Origin: Opitutales bacterium
Lineage (GTDB): Bacteria; Verrucomicrobiota; Verrucomicrobiia; Opitutales; Seribacteraceae
Direction: 5' to 3'
Length of the DNA stretch: 47,803 nucleotides
Assembly (NCBI GenBank): GCA_029252505.1
Contig: JAQXBH010000129.1
Coordinates: 1 to 47,803 of the forward strand
The notes below the pieces were generated by a model. That model was not told the origin of the DNA and did not search any database. It saw nothing but the letters and a program-made list of their open reading frames with translations. Shown here in pieces: positions 1 to 9,038 of the stretch. A program made the translations under genes and the position numbers. Within the stretch, counting starts at the first letter, position 1; every line of letters starts with the position of its first letter.

Positions 1-150
1 TCAACTAATTTGTACGGCAAGGTTGCTGTCTTAATTTCTGGCCAAGCAGTCGCTCCATCTTCAACTGATCCAATCGTTGCACCGGCTACTTTAGATATAG
101 CTGAGGCAACTTTTGGTAATAATGCCAAGGTTTTCGTTCGGGATGCTTAA
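1..150 (+). CDS. C-terminal fragment of an unrecognised protein
   Basis: Frame 1 is open from the window edge to a TAA stop at 148-150 and gives 49 residues beginning STNLYGKVAVLISG and ending KVFVRDA. The stretch is rich in Ala, Thr, Ser and Val and has no charged motif I recognise. It is not NuoA, although it lies where nuoA would be expected upstream of nuoB. The rest of the gene is outside the window. The stop codon lies 29 bases before the 3' end of a minus-strand tRNA-Ser. No function is proposed. Confidence 0.6.
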   Translation, partial: STNLYGKVAVLISGQAVAPSSTDPIVAPATLDIAEATFGNNAKVFVRDA

Positions 151-179
151 AAAACTCTTTCGTTATCTTATTTAAGATA
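149..179 (-). terminator. possible weak terminator after tRNA-Ser
   Basis: Just downstream of the tRNA on the minus strand, positions 173-179 and 164-170 form a perfect 7-bp inverted repeat (TATCTTA/TAAGATA) with a 2-base centre. Six T residues (A149-A154 on the plus strand) follow about ten bases later. The stem is entirely AT-rich apart from one G-C pair and the T run is offset, so this is a weak candidate that could be chance in AT-rich DNA. Confidence 0.25.
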
Positions 180-267
<88 letters not shown>

Positions 268-282
268 TTAAAACAGTGTTCC

Positions 283-311
283 TTAATGCCGACATGTAGT
301 TGGTTCGTCAA
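283..311 (-). promoter_or_regulatory. candidate promoter of tRNA-Ser
   Basis: On the minus strand a TTGACG box (311-306) is followed after 17 bases by CATTAA (288-283). This places a likely transcription start about ten bases before the tRNA 5' end at 267. The -35 box matches the sigma-70 consensus well but the -10 box matches at only three of six positions, so it is a tentative call. Confidence 0.35.
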
Positions 312-418
312 TGATCAAAAAAGTGTTTTTGCAGTAAATTAATTATTGAAAGAGCGTTTTTTTAATTCTTTCTTCTTTGGGGTTTGCTTGTTTTAAAAGA
401 TTAGTTAGAAATAAACAT

Positions 419-946
419 ATGCATATGACAGCAAGCGATGTTGCGTACAATGGTAAGGTGGAGGGCGATGTAGTCGTCACTCGGGCGGATGCAGTTATAA
501 ACTGGATTCGACAACATTCTGTATGGCCAATGCCAATGGGTCTTGCTTGTTGTGCGATTGAGTTGATGGCCTCTGCCGCTTCCCGATATGATATTTCTCG
601 ATTCGGAATGGAGGTAATGAGATTTTCCCCCCGGCAATCCGACTGCATGATTGTAGCGGGTACAGTTACCTACAAAATGGCGGAGGTGGTGAGAAGAATT
701 TATGACCAAATGGGTGATCCCAAATGGGTAGTTGCAATGGGGGCCTGTGCTTCCACAGGGGGGATGTACCGTTCTTATTCAGTAATGCAAGGAGTGGATA
801 ACATTGTTCCCGTTGATGTTTATGTAAGTGGCTGCCCTCCTCGGCCAGAAGCTTTATTGGATGCGATGATGAAGCTACAGGACAAGATTGGAAATGAATC
901 TTCCGTTCGTAATCTTCGAAAGACCTCGGCGGGTGCCGTAAAGTAA
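419..946 (+). CDS. nuoB: NADH-quinone oxidoreductase subunit B
   Basis: NuoB (PSST) carries the terminal Fe-S cluster N2 of complex I, at the quinone-binding junction between peripheral and membrane arms. The ligands are visible as C44-C45, C110 and C139, with the same spacing as the E. coli subunit (65 and 29 residues). The motifs [17 protein letters not shown] and [10 protein letters not shown] are intact. The reading frame stays open upstream to a TTG at 377, but the ATG at 419 gives the usual N-terminus; a second ATG at 425 is equally possible. There is no convincing ribosome-binding site. It is the first gene of the nuo cluster, four bases before nuoC, and nuoA is not present upstream. 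Confidence 0.96.
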   Translation: MHMTASDVAYNGKVEGDVVVTRADAVINWIRQHSVWPMPMGLACCAIELMASAASRYDISRFGMEVMRFSPRQSDCMIVAGTVTYKMAEVVRRIYDQMGDPKWVVAMGACASTGGMYRSYSVMQGVDNIVPVDVYVSGCPPRPEALLDAMMKLQDKIGNESSVRNLRKTSAGAVK

Positions 947-950
947 TCGG

Positions 951-1568
951 ATGATAGACGAGGACTTCACAAAAAGTTTGCTTCAAAAGCATTCTTATCT
1001 CACTCAACAAGATTCCGTAGATTGGGTTACTTTTGAATGTGTACCTGAAAAGCTTCTTTCTTTTGTAGAATCTTTACGAGACACCGAAGGCTTTGAAATT
1101 CTTGTCGATTTAACTGCAATTGATCATGGAGAAGGTGCAGATTTTCGTTATTCTACTGTTATCCATCTTTACTCTTTGGTACAGCGGGGATATTTGCGAA
1201 TCCATTCAACTTGCACCGACAATGATAAACCGGAAATGCCATCAGTATCTTCTATCTATCCGGCAGCAAATTGGCATGAGCGAGAAACTTTCGATATGTT
1301 CGGAATTCATTTCTCAGACCACCCCAATTTGAAACGCATTTTAATGTGGGACGAATATCCCCACTTTCCATTGCGGAAAGATTTTCCTTTGGCGGGGATT
1401 GATACTCCTTTGCCCGCGGATGATGTGGTTGAAGTTACGCAAGCCTCAGTGGAACCCGCACCTATGATGGGAGGTCCATTCGTATCCTCCAATTCAGGCT
1501 CGATGAGTGATTCAGAACCGAGGGCGAAAGATGAGAGTTGGACCGAAAAGAAGGAAAAACCTGTATGA
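951..1568 (+). CDS. nuoC: NADH-quinone oxidoreductase subunit C
   Basis: This is the 30-kDa subunit of the peripheral arm of complex I. The family signature is seen around residues 108-146: ERETFDMFGIHFSDHP, then LKRILMWDEYP and PLRKDFPL. At 205 residues it is a normal stand-alone NuoC and is not fused to NuoD as in E. coli. The C-terminal 50 residues are a low-complexity Ser/Glu/Lys tail. The stop codon overlaps the nuoD start (ATGA at 1565-1568), indicating translational coupling. The ATG at 951 lies four bases after nuoB. Confidence 0.95.
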   Translation: MIDEDFTKSLLQKHSYLTQQDSVDWVTFECVPEKLLSFVESLRDTEGFEILVDLTAIDHGEGADFRYSTVIHLYSLVQRGYLRIHSTCTDNDKPEMPSVSSIYPAANWHERETFDMFGIHFSDHPNLKRILMWDEYPHFPLRKDFPLAGIDTPLPADDVVEVTQASVEPAPMMGGPFVSSNSGSMSDSEPRAKDESWTEKKEKPV

Positions 1569-2803
1569 GTACTACAAAAGAAATTTCAATCGGTGATATC
1601 GGTTCTCGTGGAGCAGAGGCAAGTAGTAAGCTGGATGGCGACAAAATGGCATTAAATGTTGGTCCTTCCCATCCCACTACCCATGGAGTTCTTCGTTTAA
1701 TCATGGAACTCGATGGTGATTTAATCGAAAAATGTGAGCCTGTTCTTGGTTACCTCCATCGTGGAGACGAAAAGATTGCTGAGAACATGACTTACAATCA
1801 ATTTGTTCCTTACACCGACAGATTAGACTATTTAGCACCCTTGGCCAACAATGTTGCCTACGCTTTGACGGTTGAGAAACTGACCAACATCGACATTCCC
1901 CCCCGATGTCAGGCAATTCGTGTATTGGTGTGCGAAATGGCTCGAATTTCAAGTCATCTTTTAGGGATGGGAGTATTTGGTATGGATGCGGGTGCTTGGA
2001 CTCCGTTCATGTACACCTTTACAGAGCGAGAAAAATTATATACTTTATTTGAAGAATTAACGGGTGCTCGTTTTACCACTAGTTATACGCGCATTGGGGG
2101 AGTTGCTCGTGACATTCCAGATGGTTGGCTTGGTCGAGTGGAAAGTTTTGTGGATCAATTACCGAAAGCAATAGCTGAGGTTGAAAAACTGCTCACTCGG
2201 AATCGTATTTTCTTAGACCGAACGGAAGGAATTGGAGAAATTTCCAAAGAAGATGCCTTGGCCTATGGATTGACTGGTCCTAATCTGCGTGCATGTGGAA
2301 TCGATTTAGATTTACGTAAAGATAAGCCTTACTCAGGTTATGAACAGTACGAATTTGATGTGCCAATTGGTACGCGTGGAGATTGTTACGATCGATACTT
2401 AGTACGGATCGAAGAAGTATTGCAAAGTATTCGGATTATAAAACAAGTAATTAAGGATTTTCCAACTGGTGCTTGGTATGCAGAAGATGCAAAGAAGATT
2501 TTTGCTCCACCGAAGGAGAAAGTCTTAACTAGTATGGAGGAGCTAATCCAAAATTTCATGATCGTAACCGAAGGACCGCAAATTCCAGCGGGAGAGGTTT
2601 ATTTTGAAGCTGAGAACCCAAAGGGTGCTCTTGGGTTTTACATCGTTTCAAAGGGTGGGGGAGTTCCTTACAGGATGAAGATACGCGCCCCCAGCTTTTG
2701 CAACCTGAGTATTCTTGAAAAACTTGCCCCGGGGCATTTCCTGTCCGATATTACAGTTATTTTAGGTAGTCTTGATTTTGTAATGGGTGAGTGTGATCGT
2801 TAA
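1565..2803 (+). CDS. nuoD: NADH-quinone oxidoreductase subunit D
   Basis: This is the 49-kDa subunit, which forms the quinone cavity with NuoB. Visible signatures are NVGPSHPTTHGVLR near residue 36, PVLGYLHRGDEKIAEN, and the C-terminal SFCNLSILEKLAPG followed by ITVILGSLDFVMGECDR. The length of 412 residues is normal. The frame is open from a TTG at 1538, but the ATG at 1565 overlaps the nuoC stop and has an AAGGA ribosome-binding site at the right distance, so that start is chosen. Confidence 0.96.
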   Translation: MSTTKEISIGDIGSRGAEASSKLDGDKMALNVGPSHPTTHGVLRLIMELDGDLIEKCEPVLGYLHRGDEKIAENMTYNQFVPYTDRLDYLAPLANNVAYALTVEKLTNIDIPPRCQAIRVLVCEMARISSHLLGMGVFGMDAGAWTPFMYTFTEREKLYTLFEELTGARFTTSYTRIGGVARDIPDGWLGRVESFVDQLPKAIAEVEKLLTRNRIFLDRTEGIGEISKEDALAYGLTGPNLRACGIDLDLRKDKPYSGYEQYEFDVPIGTRGDCYDRYLVRIEEVLQSIRIIKQVIKDFPTGAWYAEDAKKIFAPPKEKVLTSMEELIQNFMIVTEGPQIPAGEVYFEAENPKGALGFYIVSKGGGVPYRMKIRAPSFCNLSILEKLAPGHFLSDITVILGSLDFVMGECDR

Positions 2804-2811
2804 TTAATTTT

Positions 2812-3369
2812 ATGGAACTTTCTAAAGAAACGCTCACCAAAATCGATGAGGTAATTCCTCGTTATCCGGAAAAAAGAAGTGCTGCTTTAATGGTCATTCA
2901 CTTAATTCAGGATGAACTGGGGTCTATTTCTGATGAGACCTGTTCGTGGATTGCGGACAAGCTCGAGATTAAACCGATCAATGTTAAGGAATTGATCACA
3001 TTTTATCCAATGTTGCGCGAGACGCCATGGGCAAAAAAACATATTCGGGTTTGTCGCACCTTACCCTGTGCCCTTCGTGGATCTTATGGAACGTGCAAGA
3101 TTTTAGAAGAAAAATTGGGGGTGAAGGAGGGACATGTCCGTGATGATGGAGAATTCTCAATTGAATTTATGGAATGTCTTGCAGATTGTGGAGAAGGTCC
3201 CGTGGTAATGGTGGGAGAAGATACTTATGAGAACATTGAGGGTAAAAATGCCGAGAAATTTGCCGATCTTTTAGTGCAGGAAAAATTAGATAATTCAAAG
3301 GACTTTACCAGTTATGAAAATGGCTTGGTTTCCAAGTCTCCAGTTTCAAAACCGACTAAGAAAAAATGA
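2812..3369 (+). CDS. nuoE: NADH-quinone oxidoreductase subunit E
   Basis: This is the 24-kDa thioredoxin-fold subunit of the NADH dehydrogenase module, carrying [2Fe-2S] cluster N1a. The four ligands are C81 and C86 (CRTLPC) and C122 and C126 (CLADC). Residues up to about 150 match the family. The last 30 or so residues form an extra Lys/Ser-rich tail ending SKPTKKK, which is not part of the conserved fold. The stop overlaps the nuoF start by four bases (ATGA at 3366-3369). Confidence 0.95.
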   Translation: MELSKETLTKIDEVIPRYPEKRSAALMVIHLIQDELGSISDETCSWIADKLEIKPINVKELITFYPMLRETPWAKKHIRVCRTLPCALRGSYGTCKILEEKLGVKEGHVRDDGEFSIEFMECLADCGEGPVVMVGEDTYENIEGKNAEKFADLLVQEKLDNSKDFTSYENGLVSKSPVSKPTKKK

Positions 3370-4718
3370 TCAAAAAAAATACACCTAAAGAAAGACGGAT
3401 CATTTTAAAGCATGCGGATGACCCTAAATATTCAAACAAAATTGGCTGTTATTTAAAGAACGACGGTTATTCTATGTTGAAAAAGGCTTTTAAAATGAAG
3501 CCTGAGGAAATTGGTGAAGAGGTTATGAAATCAGGCGTTCGAGGAAGGGGTGGAGCCGGTTTTCCTGCCGGGATGAAGTGGAAATTTCTTGATCGTAAAT
3601 CGGGTAAGCCAATCTATCTCATCTGCAACGCAGATGAATCAGAACCTGGTACTTTTAAGGATAGGCAAATCATGCATAAAGATCCCCATCAATTAATTGA
3701 GGGTATGATGATTGCCGCCTACGCGATTCAGGCGAAGCAGGCATTTATTTATATTCGGGCTGAATTTTTTAAAGGGGCACACATTCTCGAGGAAGCAATT
3801 GCGGAAGCTAAAGAAAAGAATTTTTGTGGTGACAATATTTTAGGCTCTTCTTATTCCTGCGATTTGGTAGTCCATCGGGGTGCCGGTGCCTACATTTGTG
3901 GAGAAGAAACAGGACTGATCGAATCGCTAGAGGGTAAAAGACCAAACCCACGAATCAAACCTCCATATTTCCCTGCCGTCTTAGGGCTTTATCAATGTCC
4001 TACGATTGTAAATAATGTAGAAACACTCTGTAATGTGAAACATGTTTTGGAGATAGGGGGTGAAGAATTTTCCAAAATAGGGAAACCTAACAATACAGGC
4101 ACCCGAATTTGGTGCGTTTCAGGGCAGGTTAAAAAACCTGGTTATTATGAATTCGAATGCGGGGCTCTTACTCTAGGCGAAATGATTTATGATGTCTGTG
4201 GTGGGTTGCTACCGGGACGAACTTTAAAAGCTGTAATTCCGGGTGGTTCCTCTTCCAAAATTTTACGTGCAGATGAACGATTTAGCGGAAAATTAAAGGA
4301 TGGAACCGATTTCGATTGGGGAATTGAAGACATTCCCCTCGATTTTGACGGACCTGCTTCTGTGGGGAGTATGTCCGGATCCGGTGGTATCATTATCATG
4401 GACGATACCGTTGATATGGTTGAGGCGATGGCGAATATAAATGCTTTTTATGCTCATGAGTCTTGTGGTCAATGTACGCCTTGTCGTGAAGGTTCACTTT
4501 GGATGAAAAAAATAACCAAGAGGATGTGCGAGGGGGATGCTCGTGACGAGGATGCCGACTTATTGCTTTCAGTCGCCAATCAAATTGAAGGTCGCACCAT
4601 TTGTGCATTTGGGGAAGCTGCCGCTTGGCCTACCCAGAGTTTTATCGCAAAATTTCGAAATGAATTTGAGGAGAAGGCGAAAAACGGAAATAATAAACCC
4701 TCCCTTCAATTAATCTAA
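3366..4718 (+). CDS. nuoF: NADH-quinone oxidoreductase subunit F
   Basis: This is the 51-kDa subunit, which binds NADH and FMN and cluster N3. The FMN/NADH glycine-rich segment GRGGAGFPAGMKWKF lies near residues 60-75, GAGAYICGEETGLIESLEG near 177-195, and the N3 ligands are in ESCGQCTPCREG with the fourth Cys in TICAFGEA. The length of 450 residues is slightly above usual because of an N-terminal extension and a short C-terminal tail. It is translationally coupled to nuoE. Confidence 0.96.
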   Translation: MIKKNTPKERRIILKHADDPKYSNKIGCYLKNDGYSMLKKAFKMKPEEIGEEVMKSGVRGRGGAGFPAGMKWKFLDRKSGKPIYLICNADESEPGTFKDRQIMHKDPHQLIEGMMIAAYAIQAKQAFIYIRAEFFKGAHILEEAIAEAKEKNFCGDNILGSSYSCDLVVHRGAGAYICGEETGLIESLEGKRPNPRIKPPYFPAVLGLYQCPTIVNNVETLCNVKHVLEIGGEEFSKIGKPNNTGTRIWCVSGQVKKPGYYEFECGALTLGEMIYDVCGGLLPGRTLKAVIPGGSSSKILRADERFSGKLKDGTDFDWGIEDIPLDFDGPASVGSMSGSGGIIIMDDTVDMVEAMANINAFYAHESCGQCTPCREGSLWMKKITKRMCEGDARDEDADLLLSVANQIEGRTICAFGEAAAWPTQSFIAKFRNEFEEKAKNGNNKPSLQLI

Positions 4719-4724
4719 TTTTCT

Positions 4725-6425
4725 ATGAGCAGTAACGGAAATTCATCTATGATCACCATCAATCTTGATGGAAAAGAAGTCGATGTACCTGCAGGTATCA
4801 ATATCATTGAAGCTGCTTCAATCCACGGAACTGAGGTTCCTCATTATTGCTACCATCCGCAACTGAGTGTGGCCGGTAATTGCAGGATGTGCTTGGTTGA
4901 GATGGGAACACCGATGAGAGACCGTGGTACTGGTGAGGCTATTTTAGATCAGGACGGTGTGCAAAAGATAGGCTGGATACCCAAGCCAATAATCGGATGT
5001 GGTACTAATGTATCACCCGGCATGCATATCAAGACGAATTCCTCAATGGTAAAGGGCTCGCAAGAGGGCATTATGGAATTTCTGCTTGTTAATCACCCTC
5101 TTGACTGTCCGATTTGTGACCAGGCAGGTGAGTGTCGATTACAGGAATTTGCGACTGATTACGGCCGAGGTTACAGCCGTTATGTTGAACGCAAAAATGT
5201 AAAACCGAAAAGGACTAAATTAGGTCCTAGGGTAACTCTTGATGATGAACGCTGTATTTTATGCTCAAGATGTATCCGTTTCTGTCAAGAGGTCGTGGAC
5301 GACGATGTCCTCGGTTTTGTGGATCGAGGTAGTTTTTCCACATTAACCTGTTTCCCGGGCAAAGAACTTTCGAACAACTATTCATTAAACACTGTGGATC
5401 TTTGTCCTGTCGGTGCGTTAACTAGTACAGACTTTAGATTTAAGATGAGAGTTTGGTTTTTGAAAGAATCTCCGAGCATTTGTACAGAAAGCAGTGCTGG
5501 TTGTAATACTTTAGTTTCGAGTAGGGAAGGGGAAATTCACCGAATTACTCCTCGTCGGAATGATGCGGTAAATGATAGTTGGATGACCGATAGTGGTCGT
5601 GAACTTTATAAACAGGTAAAGTCTGAAGACCGAATTGTTACTCCCCATGTTTCCTCAGAACCCTCTAAACTTGCGGACGCGATTTCTTCCGCATCGGAAT
5701 TACTCAAGGATCAAAAATTGGCTATCGTAGGTTCTTGTCGTTCAACCGTAGAGGAACAATATTTACTCACTAAACTCGCAAGGAATACCAAAGCTAAGAA
5801 ATTTTTGCGTGGTCACTTTGGAGAGGATGACGGAATTCTTCTTTCGAGCGATCGAACTCCTAACCTTAGAGGTGCCCTTGCAACTGGATTTTCAGTAAAA
5901 TATCCTACCGATCAATTATCCGATCTTTCTCGGGCTTTGTCCAAAGGTCAGTTTGAAACCTTACTCGTGATAGGAGAAGACATCTTGGAATCAGGTATCT
6001 CACAAGATGATCTCAAGGGTGTTAAGGTAGTTTTTCTTGGCACTCACAAAAATCAAACATCGGCGTTGGCAGATATAGTGATCCCTACTCTTACGGCTTT
6101 TGAAAAAACAGGATCTTTTATCAATCGTACTTTTCATCTACAATCATTCAAGCAGGCGGTTCCAGGACCTGCAGGATTACTTCCTGATCTCAATATACTG
6201 TCCTCGCTGATCAATTCTTTATCTGTTGACGGAGATCAATCTGCTGACCTTGCTCAAATTTGGAAACAACTGAGTAAGTCGGCGACCAGCATTTTTCATA
6301 AACTAAGCTTTTCTTCAATTCCAAGTGATGGTCTACAATTAAATGGAGAAAAATGGTCTGAACTGGATTTTGTGGAAAAAAAAGCACTTCACTTCTCGCC
6401 CACTAAGCAATTACAGGAAGCCTAA
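4725..6425 (+). CDS. nuoG: NADH-quinone oxidoreductase subunit G, short form
   Basis: This is the Fe-S electron wire of the peripheral arm. An N-terminal [2Fe-2S] ferredoxin domain has C42, C53, C56 and C92. The His-ligated cluster has H124, C128, C131 and C137 (HPLDCPICDQAGEC). A further [4Fe-4S] site is CILCSRCIRFC (177-187) plus Cys in VDLCPVGAL. The C-terminal part matches the molybdopterin-oxidoreductase-like domain but is short: 566 residues in all, against about 690 in alphaproteobacteria and 908 in E. coli. The four-Cys N7 motif of the long forms is absent. The insertion between C56 and C92 is longer than usual. Confidence 0.93.
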   Translation: MSSNGNSSMITINLDGKEVDVPAGINIIEAASIHGTEVPHYCYHPQLSVAGNCRMCLVEMGTPMRDRGTGEAILDQDGVQKIGWIPKPIIGCGTNVSPGMHIKTNSSMVKGSQEGIMEFLLVNHPLDCPICDQAGECRLQEFATDYGRGYSRYVERKNVKPKRTKLGPRVTLDDERCILCSRCIRFCQEVVDDDVLGFVDRGSFSTLTCFPGKELSNNYSLNTVDLCPVGALTSTDFRFKMRVWFLKESPSICTESSAGCNTLVSSREGEIHRITPRRNDAVNDSWMTDSGRELYKQVKSEDRIVTPHVSSEPSKLADAISSASELLKDQKLAIVGSCRSTVEEQYLLTKLARNTKAKKFLRGHFGEDDGILLSSDRTPNLRGALATGFSVKYPTDQLSDLSRALSKGQFETLLVIGEDILESGISQDDLKGVKVVFLGTHKNQTSALADIVIPTLTAFEKTGSFINRTFHLQSFKQAVPGPAGLLPDLNILSSLINSLSVDGDQSADLAQIWKQLSKSATSIFHKLSFSSIPSDGLQLNGEKWSELDFVEKKALHFSPTKQLQEA

Positions 6426-6430
6426 ACAGT

Positions 6431-7549
6431 ATGTTTGATTTTGATATGTTGCTAATGGTTGGGTTAAAGTTTTTATTCGCTTTGCTAATGATCGGGGCAG
6501 TAATGACTATGGCAGGCTATTCTGTTCTTGCGGAAAGAAAAGTGAGTGCATGGATGCAAGGTAGAGTAGGTCCTAATCGAACTGTTTTGCCCATGATTGG
6601 TCACATTCCATTTGTTGGAAAATTCTTGCAAGGTTTGGGCATGTTCCAGCCGCTAGCAGATGGATTAAAGTTTTTATTTAAGGAAGAAATGATTCCAGGC
6701 CATGTTAACAAATTTTATTATAATTTGGCCCCAATTGTCGCTCTAGTTCCTGCTTTGACCACTATGACTGTCTTGCCTTTTGGTGAGTTCTTCGCCGAGG
6801 ATGGCCGGACCATTCCATTAATGCTAGCTAACTTGGAAGTGGGCATACTATTTGTATTAGCGGTTTCTTCACTGGGAGTATATGGAATTGTATTGGCTGG
6901 TTGGTCTTCTAACAGCAAATATCCATTTCTTGGTGGAATTCGTTCTTCTGCTCAAATGATATCTTATGAGTTGGCAATGGGGTTATCTTTATTACCTATT
7001 TTTTTATGGGTCAGCGAGCCCGGTACTGGTGCGTTGGGACTGAGTCTTGTCGATATTGTGAATTCACAGAATGATCGAGCCTGGCTTTTATTGGTGCAAC
7101 CATTATCCGCCTTAATATTTTTGATTGCATTGTTCGCAGAAACAAACCGTCTACCTTTCGATATGCCAGAATCTGAAACTGACCTTGTGGGAGGATTTCA
7201 TACTGAATACGGAGGCTTTAAATTTGGTATCTTCTTTGTTGCTGAATATGCACATATCGTTGTTGGTTCCGCAATATTTACGATTATCTTTTTGGGTGGT
7301 TGGCATTTCTTGCCTTGGATTGCTGATCCATGGCCGGCGACATGGGTTGGGACCTTGCTCGGGATTGGTTGGTTTCTTGCCAAGACCATATTTTTAATCT
7401 TTTTCTTTATTTGGGTTCGTTGGACTATACCACGCTTTCGTTATGATCAAGTCATGAACCTTGGATGGACAAAACTCCTTCCGCTTGCTCTGATTAATTT
7501 GATTTTTTATGTCTTACTGGTGACTTGGCTCGATCAACCCACCACTTAA
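6431..7549 (+). CDS. nuoH: NADH-quinone oxidoreductase subunit H
   Basis: This is the ND1 homologue, a multi-pass membrane subunit that contacts NuoB/D and closes the quinone chamber. Family motifs include AERKVSAWMQGRVGPNR, FQPLADGLKFLFKEE, AETNRLPFDMPESE and GFHTEYGGFKFGIFF. About eight hydrophobic segments are visible. The length of 372 residues fits. A GGAAG box lies about 13 bases before the ATG, and the gene starts five bases after nuoG. Confidence 0.96.
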   Translation: MFDFDMLLMVGLKFLFALLMIGAVMTMAGYSVLAERKVSAWMQGRVGPNRTVLPMIGHIPFVGKFLQGLGMFQPLADGLKFLFKEEMIPGHVNKFYYNLAPIVALVPALTTMTVLPFGEFFAEDGRTIPLMLANLEVGILFVLAVSSLGVYGIVLAGWSSNSKYPFLGGIRSSAQMISYELAMGLSLLPIFLWVSEPGTGALGLSLVDIVNSQNDRAWLLLVQPLSALIFLIALFAETNRLPFDMPESETDLVGGFHTEYGGFKFGIFFVAEYAHIVVGSAIFTIIFLGGWHFLPWIADPWPATWVGTLLGIGWFLAKTIFLIFFFIWVRWTIPRFRYDQVMNLGWTKLLPLALINLIFYVLLVTWLDQPTT

Positions 7550-7559
7550 CTCTTTTACC

Positions 7560-8105
7560 ATGGCAAAAACCGTAGTACTTCAACGCAAACCTCTCTCCCT
7601 TTCGGAAAGAACTTATCTTCCTCAAATTGTCACCGGTCTTAAGACTACTTTTTCAAACATGTTTAAAGAAAAAGTAACTCTTCAATACCCGGAGGAAAAA
7701 CCGATAATTCCTAAGAACTACCGCGGTGTTCCCACTCTTGTTAAAGATCCAAATGGAAGAGAGAAGTGTGTGTCCTGTCAGTTATGTGAATTTGTTTGCC
7801 CACCGAAAGCGATACGAATTACACCCGGTTCTGTACCGGAGGGTGATGAGGAACGCGAGCATGTGGAAAAAGCTCCACAAGAATTTGAAATCAACATGCT
7901 TCGTTGTATTTATTGCGGGTATTGTCAGGAAGTTTGTCCAGAAGAAGCAATTTACCTTCAGGACGAATATTCATCCTCGGGATATACTCGTGAGGAAATG
8001 ATTAACAATAAAGAAAAACTTTACGAGCTCGGAGGTACATTACCAGACTCTCACTACAAGTGGGATCAAAAGAAAACAGCCGAGGATCAGGGGAATGGAC
8101 ACTAG
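7560..8105 (+). CDS. nuoI: NADH-quinone oxidoreductase subunit I
   Basis: This is the 8Fe ferredoxin-like subunit that carries clusters N6a and N6b to N2. Two motifs are seen: CVSCQLCEFVCPPKAI, then CIYCGYCQEVCPEEAI. The N-terminal amphipathic region and the acidic insertion between the motifs are normal for the family. It has 181 residues. A 62-base gap, the largest inside the nuo cluster, separates it from nuoJ, with no clear terminator or promoter in it. Confidence 0.96.
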   Translation: MAKTVVLQRKPLSLSERTYLPQIVTGLKTTFSNMFKEKVTLQYPEEKPIIPKNYRGVPTLVKDPNGREKCVSCQLCEFVCPPKAIRITPGSVPEGDEEREHVEKAPQEFEINMLRCIYCGYCQEVCPEEAIYLQDEYSSSGYTREEMINNKEKLYELGGTLPDSHYKWDQKKTAEDQGNGH

Positions 8106-8167
8106 TTTAATTCAGGTTTGCTCTGATACTAACTATTCTTTAAATCGCTAAATTACTGATTACTTTT

Positions 8168-8725
8168 GTGAACGCTGTAGATTTACTTTTTTATTTTTTC
8201 GCCACCCTTTCTGTTGGCGGTGGCTTGCTCATGATCATCTCAAGGCACCCAGTGCCCGCTGCTTTGTTTATGATTATTTCATTGGTCAGTGTGGCGGCAC
8301 TATTTGTGCTGCTGGAGGCGTTTTTTTTAGCGATTTTGCAAGTCCTTGTATATGCGGGTGCAGTTATGGTTCTTTTTCTTTTTATCATCATGCTAATGGA
8401 TGTGGGGCCTGACGGGGGAAAGGTTTCTCGAATAAAATTAATCTCTGGTCTTGCGGGTTGTTTATCATTTGGGATTTTAGTGGTCCTATTGTTACAATTT
8501 TCAGGAATTGGTAATGCTGAGCCAGGTAACTGGCAAGAGATTCAAAACACAGAACCAGTCAATGGGGATTCTCTTTTATTTTCCACATCTATGAAAAATT
8601 TTGGTTATGGTTTATTTACCAAGTATATGCTACCGATCCAAGTCGCGGGCTTCCTTCTGTTAGCTTCAATGGTGGGTGTAATTGTACTGAGTAAGAAATC
8701 GATAACATCTGGAGGAATCAAATAG
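8168..8725 (+). CDS. nuoJ: NADH-quinone oxidoreductase subunit J
   Basis: This is the ND6 homologue, a membrane subunit with five predicted helices. The family pattern is present: HPVPAALFMIISLVSVAALF, LEAFFLAILQVLVYAGAVMV and LFLFIIMLMD, where the second stretch covers the pi-bulge helix region. It starts with GTG at 8168; no ATG fits better. The stop TAG directly abuts the nuoK ATG. Its length is 185 residues. Confidence 0.95.
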   Translation: MNAVDLLFYFFATLSVGGGLLMIISRHPVPAALFMIISLVSVAALFVLLEAFFLAILQVLVYAGAVMVLFLFIIMLMDVGPDGGKVSRIKLISGLAGCLSFGILVVLLLQFSGIGNAEPGNWQEIQNTEPVNGDSLLFSTSMKNFGYGLFTKYMLPIQVAGFLLLASMVGVIVLSKKSITSGGIK

Positions 8726-9034
8726 ATGGATTCTGTCACTCCTCAACATTTTTTAGTTCTGTCCTTCCTACTCTTCGCAGTTGGATTTTTTGGGGTGGTT
8801 ATTCGTCGAAACCTCCTCTTAGTTTTAATGTCTCTTGAATTGATGTTAAATGGGGTAAATGTAGCATTGGTTTCGTTTTCCCGTACCAGTCTGAACCTGG
8901 ATGGCAGCCTTTTTGTTTTTTTTATAATGACTGTTGCGGCTACTGAAGTTGCAGTGGGCTTAGCTCTGCTTGTTGCATTATATAAGAAAAGACAAAGTGT
9001 TTTTTCTGAAGATATTTCTCTTTTGAAAAACTAA
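8726..9034 (+). CDS. nuoK: NADH-quinone oxidoreductase subunit K
   Basis: This is the ND4L homologue, a three-helix membrane subunit with conserved buried glutamates in LLVLMSLELMLNGVNV and TVAATEVAVGLALLVALYK. The length of 102 residues is typical. It has one of the few clear ribosome-binding sites in the operon (GGAGG in the last codons of nuoJ). It starts on the base after the nuoJ stop. Confidence 0.96.
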   Translation: MDSVTPQHFLVLSFLLFAVGFFGVVIRRNLLLVLMSLELMLNGVNVALVSFSRTSLNLDGSLFVFFIMTVAATEVAVGLALLVALYKKRQSVFSEDISLLKN

Positions 9035-9038
9035 TACC

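Noticed and set aside
268-418. A promoter for the nuo operon between tRNA-Ser and nuoB
   Set aside because: There must be one, but the AT-rich sequence gives several poor candidates (for example TTGAAA at 346-351) without a matching -10 box.
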